Assembly: GCF_010614725.1 (NCBI RefSeq)
Contig: NZ_JAAEHL010000006.1
Location: forward strand, 1 to 64,000
Reading direction: 5' to 3'
Length of the DNA: 64,000 nucleotides
Origin: Flavobacterium ajazii
GTDB taxonomy: Bacteria; Bacteroidota; Bacteroidia; Flavobacteriales; Flavobacteriaceae
Part shown: piece by piece, positions 49,645 to 57,464 of the stretch
Layout: each line of letters opens with the position of its first letter
How positions within the stretch are numbered: the stretch's first letter is position 1
Translations under genes and position numbers: made by a program
The notes under the pieces: model-generated
Databases searched by the model: none
Seen by the model: only the letters and a program-made list of their open reading frames with translations
What the model was told of the DNA's origin: nothing

Positions 49645-50799
49645 ATGAAATTACCTGAAAACCTAAATCAGAAACTTGAGAATCGTAAGCTGAACAATTC
49701 GCTTAGAAAACTTCCTGCGTTTAATAATCTTGTCGATTTTTCGTCTAATGATTATATAGGTTTTTCAAAATCGGAATCCATTTTCAAACATACTCATGCT
49801 TATTTACTGGAAAATGAGATTTTTCAGAATGGAGCAACAGGCTCCCGCCTAATTTCAGGCAACCATTCTTTATACCAAATTGCCGAAACTTTTATTTCGC
49901 AATTCCATGACGCTGAATCGGCTTTAATTTTTAATTCGGGCTATGATGCTAATATTGGTTTTTTTAGCGCTTTACCGCAACGAAACGATGTTATTTTGTA
50001 TGATGAATTAAGCCATGCTTCTATTCGCGACGGAATTACAATGTCGAATGCCAAATCATATAAATTCAACCATAACGATTTTGAAGATTTAGAACGATTA
50101 ATTATTAAATTTCAATTTTCTAAATCCCAAATTCCAACAAATATTTACGTTGTTACAGAAACCGTTTTTTCTATGGACGGTGATAGTCCAAATCTGGAAG
50201 AGTTAGTGCAACTTACCGAAAAATACAATTGTTATCTGGTAGTTGACGAAGCACATACATTAGGCGTTTTTGGAGAAAAAGGCGAAGGGCTTACGCAATA
50301 CCAGCAGCTACATCATAGAATTTTTTCCCGAATTATGACTTTCGGAAAGGGTTTAGGATGTCATGGTGCTGTTGTCCTGGGAAGCATTGAGTTAAAAGAA
50401 TATCTCGTTAATTTCGCCCGAAGTTTTATTTACACAACAGGTCTGTCTCCACATTCTGTTGCTACTATCTTGGTTGCCTACCAACAATTAGAAATCGAAA
50501 AAGAAACGATTGAAAAATTACGCCAAAACATCATTTTGTTTAATCAGCAAAAAAATCTTTTAGGCTTAAAACCCATGTTTGTCCGAAGTAAATCAGCTAT
50601 TCAATCGGCAATTATTCCGGGTAACGGAAATGTAAAACAAATTGCACAACAATTACAGGACAAAGGTTTTGATGTAAAACCGATACTTTCACCAACCGTT
50701 CCTGAAGGCCAGGAACGTTTACGTTTTTGTATACACAGCTACAATACTGAAGAAGAAATTAATCAGGTTTTAGAATTTCTGAGAGATTTGGTCTTTTAA
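49645..50799 (+). CDS. bioF: 8-amino-7-oxononanoate synthase-like PLP enzyme
   Basis: 384 residues of the alpha-oxoamine synthase family: NLVDFSSNDYIGFSKS, NGATGSRLISGNHSLY, ALIFNSGYDAN, YLVVDEAHTLGVFG, and the PLP lysine in MTFGKGLGCHGAVV. It condenses pimeloyl thioester with alanine in biotin synthesis. Homologous enzymes use other acyl-CoAs, but bioD lies less than 3 kb downstream, which favours BioF. The start at 49645 is supported by the conserved MKLPENLNQKLENRK pattern. Confidence 0.88.
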   Translation: MKLPENLNQKLENRKLNNSLRKLPAFNNLVDFSSNDYIGFSKSESIFKHTHAYLLENEIFQNGATGSRLISGNHSLYQIAETFISQFHDAESALIFNSGYDANIGFFSALPQRNDVILYDELSHASIRDGITMSNAKSYKFNHNDFEDLERLIIKFQFSKSQIPTNIYVVTETVFSMDGDSPNLEELVQLTEKYNCYLVVDEAHTLGVFGEKGEGLTQYQQLHHRIFSRIMTFGKGLGCHGAVVLGSIELKEYLVNFARSFIYTTGLSPHSVATILVAYQQLEIEKETIEKLRQNIILFNQQKNLLGLKPMFVRSKSAIQSAIIPGNGNVKQIAQQLQDKGFDVKPILSPTVPEGQERLRFCIHSYNTEEEINQVLEFLRDLVF

Positions 50800-50880
50800 T
50801 TATTCCGCAGAAATTCCCAAAAATTTCCACAAAGAATCACAAAAAAACTTCGCAAACCTTTCTGCATTTTCTTTGTGTAT
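50800..50880. repeat. Degenerate inverted-repeat element after bioF
   Basis: Contains ccacaaagaatcacaaa and tttctttgtgtatctctt in inverted orientation, resembling the cleaner element at 53334-53413. Arms are imperfect. Non-coding. Confidence 0.5.
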
Positions 50881-50955
50881 CTCTTGTAAAATTATATTTT
50901 TTTTCTTCTCGAACCCCTTATATTTCCTCACTTTTCGAAAAAAGTTTATTTTTTT

Positions 50956-50992
50956 TGTAACGTTTTGAATGTTTGGTCACTTACGAGTCGTA
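50956..50992 (+). promoter_or_regulatory. Possible ECF-type promoter of the sigma-factor operon
   Basis: TGTAACG at 50956-50962 resembles the -35 of Bacteroidota ECF promoters. Possible -10 elements are GGTCAC (50975-50980) or GTCGTA (50987-50992); neither has fully convincing spacing. No TAnnTTTG box is visible nearby. It would fit autoregulation by the sigma factor at 52161. Confidence 0.3.
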
Positions 50993-51013
50993 ATTAAATA
51001 AATCAAAACTATT

Positions 51014-51202
51014 ATGAAATCGCAATCTAGTTTCTCCAAACAAAATACCTACAAATGTGTCTTAGCCGCATTAGCAGGATTTCTACTCGCTTTACTCTTC
51101 AAAATCCTGATAAAAATAATCAGCATTGTTTTTTTAGTTCTGATGGGCGCTTTAGTCATGGGAGTTGTTTCTTCCTGGCAACGAAATAAATACAGTAAAT
51201 AA
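51014..51202 (+). CDS. Small membrane protein
   Basis: 62 residues: basic start, one or two hydrophobic stretches (VLAALAGFLLALLFKILIK and IISIVFLVLMGALVMGVV) and a basic end QRNKYSK. No named family was recognised. It begins after the possible ECF promoter and precedes the TraB/GumN gene by 87 bp, so it may be the first gene of the ECF operon. Confidence 0.6.
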   Translation: MKSQSSFSKQNTYKCVLAALAGFLLALLFKILIKIISIVFLVLMGALVMGVVSSWQRNKYSK

Positions 51203-51289
51203 TCAAAAGAGTTTCAGTCGTACAACCAATCAAATCATTTTAATCAAAATCATCAATCAATTAATCATCAACTTAAATCAATCAAAATC

Positions 51290-52153
51290 ATGAAAAATTT
51301 AATCAAAACAACATTAGCAGTAATATTATTCATTTTTAGCGGAACAATCGAAGCACAACAAAAATCTCCTAAATTAGAAAATTCCCTATTATGGGAAGTA
51401 TCCGGAAACGGATTATCAAAACCTTCTTATTTATACGGAACGATTCATATGATATGTTCAGGAGATTATTTTCTTTCTGACAAAGCAAAAAGAGCATTTG
51501 ATGCATCAAACAAACTGGTACTCGAAATAAACTTAACAGATCCTAAAGAAATGGCAGAGATGCAGGAAGCATCAACGAAAGCAGAACCGATTACCAAAAA
51601 GTTAAACACAGAACAATTAGCTAAATTTGAAGATATTTTAAAGAAAACTACTGGTTTGAATGTAGCTCAGATTGATAATTATGGTTTGGCGGGTGCAATG
51701 TCATTAGTTTCAATGAAAAATTATGGCTGTAAAGATTTGAAGCAATATGAAATGGAATTTATCTCAAGAGCCCAAAAGAACAACATACAAGTTGGAGGTT
51801 TAGAAACGGCAAAAGCTCAATTATTGGCCATTGATAATGCCTATACAAATGATGAAATGATTACATTTTTGAAAGAGTTTGACCCAGAAGTAACCGCAAA
51901 ACTTGTAAAAGCGTATAAAGAGGAAAATGTAAATGATTTATTTACAATTCTAACAGACAAAAAAATGGCGAGTGAGCGCACTAATAAAGCTATATTAGAT
52001 GACAGAAATAAGAACTGGGCTAAAGATATGCCTCAAATTATGAAAAATGAAAGCGTATTTTTTGCATTTGGTTCAGCACATTTAGGTGGAGATTTAGGAG
52101 TGATTAATTTACTAAGAAAAGCAGGATATATTGTAAAACCAGTAATGAACTAG
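51290..52153 (+). CDS. TraB/GumN family protein
   Basis: 287 residues with a signal peptide (about 1-22, ending GTIEAQQ). TraB/GumN motifs: LLWEVSGNGLSKPSYLYGTIH at the start and FFAFGSAHLGGDLGVINLLRKAGY at the end (core GSAHLGG), with the conserved GTIH and GSAH histidines. Members include predicted metalloproteases. It is exported. The 60 bp upstream are made of near-repeats of atcaatcaaaatcat. It ends 7 bp before the sigma-factor start codon, so co-transcription is likely. Confidence 0.85.
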   Translation: MKNLIKTTLAVILFIFSGTIEAQQKSPKLENSLLWEVSGNGLSKPSYLYGTIHMICSGDYFLSDKAKRAFDASNKLVLEINLTDPKEMAEMQEASTKAEPITKKLNTEQLAKFEDILKKTTGLNVAQIDNYGLAGAMSLVSMKNYGCKDLKQYEMEFISRAQKNNIQVGGLETAKAQLLAIDNAYTNDEMITFLKEFDPEVTAKLVKAYKEENVNDLFTILTDKKMASERTNKAILDDRNKNWAKDMPQIMKNESVFFAFGSAHLGGDLGVINLLRKAGYIVKPVMN

Positions 52154-52160
52154 CATTATT

Positions 52161-52664
52161 TTGAAAGAGAAAGAACAAGAGTTTTTAAACCGGATAGAAA
52201 GTCACAAAGGAATTCTGTATAAAGTCTCCAAGATGTACATGGATAATCCATATGATCAACAAGACTTATTTCAGGAGATTGTCTGTCAGCTATGGAAGTC
52301 TTACGATACTTTTCGAAATGAAAGTCAATTTTCAACCTGGATGTATCGGGTGGCAGTAAATACAGCTATTGTTTTCCTAAGAAAAGAAAAGCGAAAAGTA
52401 GACAAATATGAAATTGCATCAGAAAACATTAAAGATGATGAAACCGATTCTCATATAAAAGAAAGTCAGCTGGACCATTTTTACAAAGCAGTTCAAAAAC
52501 TCGAAAAGATTGATAAAGCCATTATTTTTTATCAATTAGAAGGCTTTTCTCATAAGGAAATTGGAGAAAACCTAGGTATCTCTGAAGGAAACGCAAGAGT
52601 GAAATTAAACAGAGCAAAAGAAAAATTAAAAGAAATTATAAAAAATCAAGGATATGGATTTTAA
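52161..52664 (+). CDS. ECF-type RNA polymerase sigma factor
   Basis: 167 residues from a TTG start (KEKEQEFLNRIESHKGILYKV). Region 2: DQQDLFQEIVCQLWKSYDTF and FSTWMYRVAVNTAIVFLRK. Region 4: LEKIDKAIIFYQLEGFSHKEIGENLGISEGNARVKLNRAK (core GFSHKEIGENLGISEGNARV). No region 3, as in ECF factors. It overlaps the next gene by 11 bp, a typical sigma/anti-sigma arrangement. Targets are unknown; the possible ECF promoter at 50956 suggests autoregulation. Confidence 0.92.
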   Translation: MKEKEQEFLNRIESHKGILYKVSKMYMDNPYDQQDLFQEIVCQLWKSYDTFRNESQFSTWMYRVAVNTAIVFLRKEKRKVDKYEIASENIKDDETDSHIKESQLDHFYKAVQKLEKIDKAIIFYQLEGFSHKEIGENLGISEGNARVKLNRAKEKLKEIIKNQGYGF

Positions 52665-53268
52665 CGATATACAAAACGCATGGAACAACGAAAAAACAGA
52701 AAACATTGTTCTTCCAGACAATTTAGAAAAAATACAATCGGCAAATACGCCTTTAGACAAGATTCGAAAAAATTTAAAAAAAGAATTTTTTTACCAGTTT
52801 AGCTCCATTATCCTTATTGGATTAATTCCGGTTATTTATCAATTCCCGGATAAGGCTACAGCATTTTTTTACTTAATATTCAGTATGTTTACTGCCGTAT
52901 GCGTTTATTACCTCACTAAACTTTACTTTTTTTATAAAAGATTAAATAACATTACACTTAAAACGAAAGACAGTCTGTATGAAACCTATTTCGATATCAG
53001 ATTAAACATGGAATTGTATAAAACATTTGGATTTGCATTAACTCCTTTTGTCGTAATGGGGTTAATCGGATTTCAATATTACCTACTGTCACAATCATCA
53101 GATTTTGAAATAAATCAAATTAGCAATTCACAATTAATCGCTTTTATAGTACTTATCTTTTTTTCCATTATATGTATGGGAGCAGCTTTAGAATGGTGGG
53201 TTCATCATTTCTATGGAAAATATGCTAAAGAAATCAAGAAACTGATTGACGAATTAAAAGAAGAATAA
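52654..53268 (+). CDS. Putative membrane anti-sigma factor
   Basis: 204 residues. A soluble N-terminus of about 45 residues (MDFNDIQNAWNNEKTENIVL) is followed by hydrophobic segments (FSSIILIGLIPVIYQF, FFYLIFSMFTAVCVYYLTKLY, FALTPFVVMGLIGFQYYLL, LIAFIVLIFFSIICMGAAL) and a charged C-terminus. No zinc-binding anti-sigma motif (HxxxCxxC). The overlap with the sigma gene and the membrane topology support an anti-sigma role by inference only. Confidence 0.68.
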   Translation: MDFNDIQNAWNNEKTENIVLPDNLEKIQSANTPLDKIRKNLKKEFFYQFSSIILIGLIPVIYQFPDKATAFFYLIFSMFTAVCVYYLTKLYFFYKRLNNITLKTKDSLYETYFDIRLNMELYKTFGFALTPFVVMGLIGFQYYLLSQSSDFEINQISNSQLIAFIVLIFFSIICMGAALEWWVHHFYGKYAKEIKKLIDELKEE

Positions 53269-53303
53269 ACAACAAGCCTATCAATTATGATAGGCTTGTT
53301 GTT
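53268..53303 (+). terminator. Terminator of the ECF operon
   Basis: Perfect 16-bp stem AACAACAAGCCTATCA / TGATAGGCTTGTTGTT with a 4-base loop and a following T run. It overlaps the stop region of the anti-sigma gene. Confidence 0.93.
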
Positions 53304-53333
53304 TTTATTGGTATTTTTGTGGAGAATTTTACA

Positions 53334-53413
53334 CAGAGATTCACAAAGGAAAAGCAAAGATTCACAAAATTTTTATTCTTTGCACTACTTTGTGTATCCT
53401 TTGCGAATCTCTG
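53334..53413. repeat. Inverted-repeat element upstream of bioD
   Basis: Outer arms CAGAGATTCACAAAGGA (53334-53350) and TCCTTTGCGAATCTCTG (53397-53413) pair at 16 of 17 positions, and inner segments are also partly complementary. It fills the space between the ECF terminator and bioD and is a familiar type of Flavobacterium intergenic element (from memory). A reading frame through it is spurious. Confidence 0.78.
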
Positions 53414-53429
53414 CGAAACAACAAATCTC

Positions 53430-54050
53430 ATGAAAATATTTATCACAGGCATTTCAACAGATGTGGGCAAAACAATAACTTCTGCCATTGTGGTTGAGGC
53501 TTTAGAAGCAGATTACTGGAAACCCGTTCAGGCCGGAGATTTAGATAATTCTGACAGTCATAAAATAAAAGCCCGAATTTCTAATTCAAAAACAAAAATC
53601 TTCGAGAACAGTTACAAATTAAACACACCTGCCAGTCCGCATTTGGCAGCTGAAATCGACGGAATTCAAATTGATTTAGAAAAAATTCAGGAACCAAAAA
53701 CCGACAACCATTTAGTTATCGAAGGCGCAGGCGGCATTTTTGTACCGTTAAACGAAAAAGATACGATTGCAGATTTGATTCAGCCCGATTACAAAATAAT
53801 TATAGTTTCAAGACACTATCTCGGAAGTATCAATCATACATTATTGACTATTGAAGCGATTCAGAATAGAGGTTTTCAGGTTTCCGGAATTATCTTTAGC
53901 GGAAGCGAAAACAAATCTACCGAAAACTTGATTCTCGATAAAACCGGAATTAAATATATTGGAAGAATTGATGAAGAACCGTATTTTGACCAAAATGTAA
54001 TTAAAGAATATGCCGATTTATTTCGGAAAAATCTTTTACAACTTCAATAG
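53430..54050 (+). CDS. bioD: Dethiobiotin synthetase
   Basis: 206 residues from ATG 53430: MKIFITGISTDVGKTITSAI carries the P-loop and matches family N-termini. The longer frame from 53319 reads through the inverted-repeat element and is rejected. Further motifs are YWKPVQAGDLDNSDSH, NTPASPHLAAEIDG and LVIEGAGGIFVPLNEK. It closes the ureido ring of dethiobiotin using CO2 and ATP. A ketoacyl synthase follows. Confidence 0.93.
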   Translation: MKIFITGISTDVGKTITSAIVVEALEADYWKPVQAGDLDNSDSHKIKARISNSKTKIFENSYKLNTPASPHLAAEIDGIQIDLEKIQEPKTDNHLVIEGAGGIFVPLNEKDTIADLIQPDYKIIIVSRHYLGSINHTLLTIEAIQNRGFQVSGIIFSGSENKSTENLILDKTGIKYIGRIDEEPYFDQNVIKEYADLFRKNLLQLQ

Positions 54051-54167
54051 CAACTTCAAAAATCAATTTCAACTCTGAAATCGTTAATTTATGTAGTCCA
54101 TTTAACTCTAATTAAAAAAGCTTTGCGACCTTTGCGATTAAAATCCAGCAGGCATAAAAACAATATT

Positions 54168-55337
54168 TTGAATACAAATAAAATCTCCATAACAGCATTT
54201 TCGTCTATTTCTCCATTAGGAAATAATCCTGAAGAAGTCTGGGAAAAATACCTTAACGATCAGCATTGTTTTTCACAGCAATTCTTAGATCAGCAGGAAA
54301 CTTCTGTAGCAGCACTTAAAGCAGAATCCAAACAAATTATTGCTGAAGTCCGTGAATCAGATCCTAAATATAAATTTCTGGACGATTCTGTTTTGTTTGC
54401 TTTGGCAGCTTCGCGAAAGGCTGTTAAACAGGCAGGCTGGAAATCAGGAGATGCATTCGGAATCAACATTGGCTCTTCGCGCGGGGCAACCGATCTTTTC
54501 GAAAAACACTATAAAGAGTATGTCGATACAGGGAAAGCACAGACTCTCGCCTCACCTACAACCACTTTAGGAAATATCTCTTCCTGGATTGCTCACGATT
54601 TACAAAGTACGGGTCCTGAAATTTCACATTCCATAACCTGTTCTACGGCACTTCATGCAATTTTAAATGGTGTTGCATGGCTAAAATCAGGAATGGCTGA
54701 TAAGTTTTTAGTAGGTGGTAGTGAGGCTCCTTTGACCGATTTTACGATTGCCCAGATGCGGGCTTTAAAAATATATTCACGTATTGACCAGACTAAGGAC
54801 TCGTGGCCCAATCTGGCATTTGACTTTGAAAAAACGCAAAACACGATGATTTTGGGTGAAGCTGCAGGAGTTTGTTGTCTGGAAGCCGGCCAGACAGAAA
54901 GTGCAATCGCTTACATTACAGGTGTTGGTTATGCTACTGAAATTTTAGAACATAATATTTCGATTTCTGCAGAGGCTGACTGTTTTCAGAAATCGATGAA
55001 AATGGCTTTAAAAGAAACCGATTTAAAAGATGTAGACGTTATCGTTATGCATGCTCCGGGAACTATAAAAGGAGATTTAACGGAACTTCGTGCAATTGAA
55101 AAAGTTTTTGGAGAAAATTTACCATTGCTGACTACCAACAAATGGAAAATCGGACACACTTTTGGGGCTTCAGGAATTTTGAGTTTAGAATTAGCGCTTT
55201 TGATGATTCAACATGATAAGTTTATCGATGTTCCTTTTGCAAAAACTCAGAGTAAAACAAAGACTATAAAAAAAGTGCTGATTAACGCTGTAGGTTTTGG
55301 AGGAAATGCTGTGAGTATTTTGATTGAAAAAGCATAA
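54168..55337 (+). CDS. Beta-ketoacyl synthase next to bioD
   Basis: 389 residues from TTG 54168 (NTNKISITAFSSISPLGNNPEE), the start that fits ketoacyl synthase N-termini. The upstream extension reads through the short repeat ctttgcgacctttgcg. The KAS I/II catalytic triad is present: Cys158 in SITCSTALHAI, His295 in VMHAPGTIKGD and His330 in KIGHTFGASG. The first His motif departs from the usual EAHGTGT. About 20-30 residues shorter than typical FabF. It could elongate an acyl chain for the pimeloyl precursor of biotin, which is inference from position only. Confidence 0.85.
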   Translation: MNTNKISITAFSSISPLGNNPEEVWEKYLNDQHCFSQQFLDQQETSVAALKAESKQIIAEVRESDPKYKFLDDSVLFALAASRKAVKQAGWKSGDAFGINIGSSRGATDLFEKHYKEYVDTGKAQTLASPTTTLGNISSWIAHDLQSTGPEISHSITCSTALHAILNGVAWLKSGMADKFLVGGSEAPLTDFTIAQMRALKIYSRIDQTKDSWPNLAFDFEKTQNTMILGEAAGVCCLEAGQTESAIAYITGVGYATEILEHNISISAEADCFQKSMKMALKETDLKDVDVIVMHAPGTIKGDLTELRAIEKVFGENLPLLTTNKWKIGHTFGASGILSLELALLMIQHDKFIDVPFAKTQSKTKTIKKVLINAVGFGGNAVSILIEKA

Positions 55338-55356
55338 TTATAAAACCATATCAATA

Positions 55357-55391
55357 AAAAAAGGCTCAAAGTTTAAAACTCTGAGCCTTTT
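55357..55391. terminator. Bidirectional terminator between ketoacyl synthase and OmpA genes
   Basis: Stem AAAAGGCTCA / TGAGCCTTTT extended by AAGT/ACTC partial pairing, between convergent stops at 55337 and 55412. Confidence 0.87.
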
Positions 55392-55411
55392 GAATTTTAT
55401 TAAAATTCTGC

Positions 55412-56353
55412 TTAGTTGATACTATTCAGCATATCAGCGATTTCATCCAGCCTTGGCGTTAAGATAATCTCGATTCTACGGTTTTTAGCTTTTCCTTCAG
55501 GAGTTGCATTGCTTGCCAAAGGAGAAAATTCGCTACGACCGGCAGCAGTTAATTTTTGTTTGTTGATTTTAGTATTTTCACTTAAAATAGCCACAATTGC
55601 AGTTGCTCTTTTGGTGGACAAATCCCAGTTGTTTGCAATTGGTCCCGAACCAGCGTAAGGATCATCATCAGTATGTCCTTCAATCAAAACAGAAAGATCC
55701 GGATTGTCTCCTAATACTTTTCCTAACTCCACAACCGCTTTTCTACCCTCAGAGCCCACTGCCCAGCTTCCTGAATTGAAAAGTAATTTGTTTTCCATGG
55801 AAACATATACTTTACCATTTTTCTGTTCAACAGTCAAACCTTTGCCTTCGAAACCATTTAAAGCTTTTGATAAGGTTTCTTTTAATTTACGCATTGCTTC
55901 TTCTTTAGCAGCAATCATATCTTCCAATTCTTTCAAACGATTTGCTGTTTTATCCAAACGTGCCTGTTCATCTGCTAGTTTTTTAGATTTTGCTTCTAAT
56001 TCTGCCAGTAAATCACGGTTTTTATTCATATTTTTCTCTAGCGCATCATTGCTGTTTTTCTCTAAAGCATTATAGGAATCCTGTAAAACCTTAAATTTAT
56101 TTTGCGCAGCAGCCAGATCAGCTTTTTGTTTATCAAGCTCAGCTTTTGTACTGTTTAAATCCTTCGTTAATTTATCACGTTCTAATTCTAACTGATTTTT
56201 TGCAGTTTTTAATTCGCTGTTTTCATCAGCAATAGAACGGTTTTCTTTTTTTAAATCTGAATATTTTGTTTCCAGATCGTTGTATATTTTTTTGGAAACG
56301 CAAGACGTTGAAAGTGCTAAAACCAGCAATCCCAGTGAGGCTTTTTTAATCAT
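55412..56353 (-). CDS. OmpA-family lipoprotein with coiled coil
   Basis: 313 residues. Lipobox LSTSC (Cys18), then a long coiled coil at about 25-155 (KAELDKQKADLAAAQNKF, AELEAKSKKLADEQARLDK), and an OmpA peptidoglycan-binding domain at about 185-300 (LLFNSGSWAVGSEGRKAV, IEGHTDDDPY, NWDLSTKRATAIVAIL, NRRIEIILTP). It is anchored in the outer membrane by lipid and binds diaminopimelate of the wall through the TD and NR motifs. No partner genes adjoin it. Confidence 0.93.
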   Translation of the reverse strand: MIKKASLGLLVLALSTSCVSKKIYNDLETKYSDLKKENRSIADENSELKTAKNQLELERDKLTKDLNSTKAELDKQKADLAAAQNKFKVLQDSYNALEKNSNDALEKNMNKNRDLLAELEAKSKKLADEQARLDKTANRLKELEDMIAAKEEAMRKLKETLSKALNGFEGKGLTVEQKNGKVYVSMENKLLFNSGSWAVGSEGRKAVVELGKVLGDNPDLSVLIEGHTDDDPYAGSGPIANNWDLSTKRATAIVAILSENTKINKQKLTAAGRSEFSPLASNATPEGKAKNRRIEIILTPRLDEIADMLNSIN

Positions 56354-56410
56354 TTTTATGGTATTTTAGAATTATAGGTTATTATTCTTTTTGAGTACTC
56401 TTATTATCGT

Positions 56411-56498
56411 GAAACCCTAGCCCTGATTGAAACGGAAATCCTTTGTGTTTTTTCTTTAAAAACATAAAGATTGCAGTGGAAAGCAGGAAATAGCTCCT
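56411..56498. repeat. Structured intergenic element, Flavobacterium-type repeat
   Basis: Non-coding, between ompA and xth. An inner stem pairs 56437-56452 (AATCCTTTGTGTTTTT) with 56458-56472 (AAAAACATAAAGATT), with one bulged C and one G-U pair. An outer CCTG (56422-56425) can pair with CAGG (56484-56487). The flanks tagccctgattgaaacgg and aagcaggaaatagctcc are, from memory, found in many Flavobacterium intergenic regions with a variable inner stem. The loss of pairing constraint in the flanks suggests sequence-specific function. Strand and role unknown. Confidence 0.6.
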
Positions 56499-56588
56499 TA
56501 CTTTTAACCTTAAAGCCTTCAAATCCGCTCAGAATGACAATTATCCTGACTTAGAACCCGACTTTGTCTAACAATAACAATACCAAAA

Positions 56589-57350
56589 TTATTCGATTTC
56601 AACCAAAACCGGACAATGGTCTGAATGTATGGCGTCGGGAAGAATAACAGCACGCTTTAATCTGTGTTCTAAAGGTTGGCTTACCAGATTATAATCGATG
56701 CGCCAGCCTTTATTATTTCCTCTCGCTCCTGCACGATAGCTCCACCACGTGTAATGATGCGGATCTTTGTTGAAATGACGGAAACTATCAATAAAACCTG
56801 TCTTCATAAATCCGTCCAGCCAGGCACGCTCTGCCGGTAAAAATCCTGAAACTGTTTTGTTGCGAACCGGATCGTGAATGTCAATTGCTTCGTGACAGAT
56901 ATTGTAATCCCCGCAAATAATAATATTTGGAATGGTTAATCTTAATTCATTTATGTAGGTTTGAAAATCATCCATATACATAAATTTATGGTCTAATCTT
57001 TCAATATTGGTCCCTGATGGAAGATACAGACTCATTACGGAAACATCATCAAAATCGACACGCAGGTTTCGTCCCTCAAAATCCATGTGGTGAATTCCGG
57101 TTCCGTAAACCACTTTTTGGGGTTCAATTTTAGATAGAATGGCTACACCGCTATATCCTTTTTTCGTTGCCGGGTAATAATATTGATATGGATAGCCTGC
57201 AGCAGTGATATCTTCTGTCGGAATCTGATCCTGAGTTGCCTTAATTTCCTGAAGACATATAACATCCGGATTGGCCTGTTGAAGCCAATTGATAAATCCT
57301 TTTGAAATAGCTGCCCGTATTCCGTTTACATTATAAGAAATAATTTTCAT
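56589..57350 (-). CDS. xth: Exodeoxyribonuclease III
   Basis: 253 residues, normal length: IISYNVNGIRAAISKGF, VICLQEIKAT with catalytic Glu, MSLYLPSGTN, IICGDYNICHEAIDIHDP, RIDYNLVS and terminal DAIHSDHCPVLVEIE with the Asp-His pair. Endonuclease/exonuclease/phosphatase fold. It cleaves at abasic sites in base-excision repair. Single gene, no nearby terminator recognised. Confidence 0.95.
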   Translation of the reverse strand: MKIISYNVNGIRAAISKGFINWLQQANPDVICLQEIKATQDQIPTEDITAAGYPYQYYYPATKKGYSGVAILSKIEPQKVVYGTGIHHMDFEGRNLRVDFDDVSVMSLYLPSGTNIERLDHKFMYMDDFQTYINELRLTIPNIIICGDYNICHEAIDIHDPVRNKTVSGFLPAERAWLDGFMKTGFIDSFRHFNKDPHHYTWWSYRAGARGNNKGWRIDYNLVSQPLEHRLKRAVILPDAIHSDHCPVLVEIE

Positions 57351-57427
57351 GCGATTTTTTTAGATACCCAAAAGTAATAAAAATGCGGAAAGTTTGTATA
57401 ACAAACGCTAAAAGTAGAGTTTTTTGT

Positions 57428-57435
57428 TATCTTTG
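57428..57435 (+). promoter_or_regulatory. -7 box (TATCTTTG) of the OlsF-like gene
   Basis: Exact TAnnTTTG match 29 bp before the ATG at 57465. No clear -33 TTG at standard spacing. Confidence 0.55.
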
Positions 57436-57464
57436 TTCGCTGTTCTAATAAATTAAAAAAGTAC

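Noticed and set aside
53319..53429. N-terminal extension of bioD
   Set aside because: It reads through an inverted-repeat intergenic element; BioD starts at MKIFITG.
56501..56588. Remaining intergenic sequence before xth as part of the structured element
   Set aside because: No convincing pairing with the 56411-56498 region was found, so it was left out.
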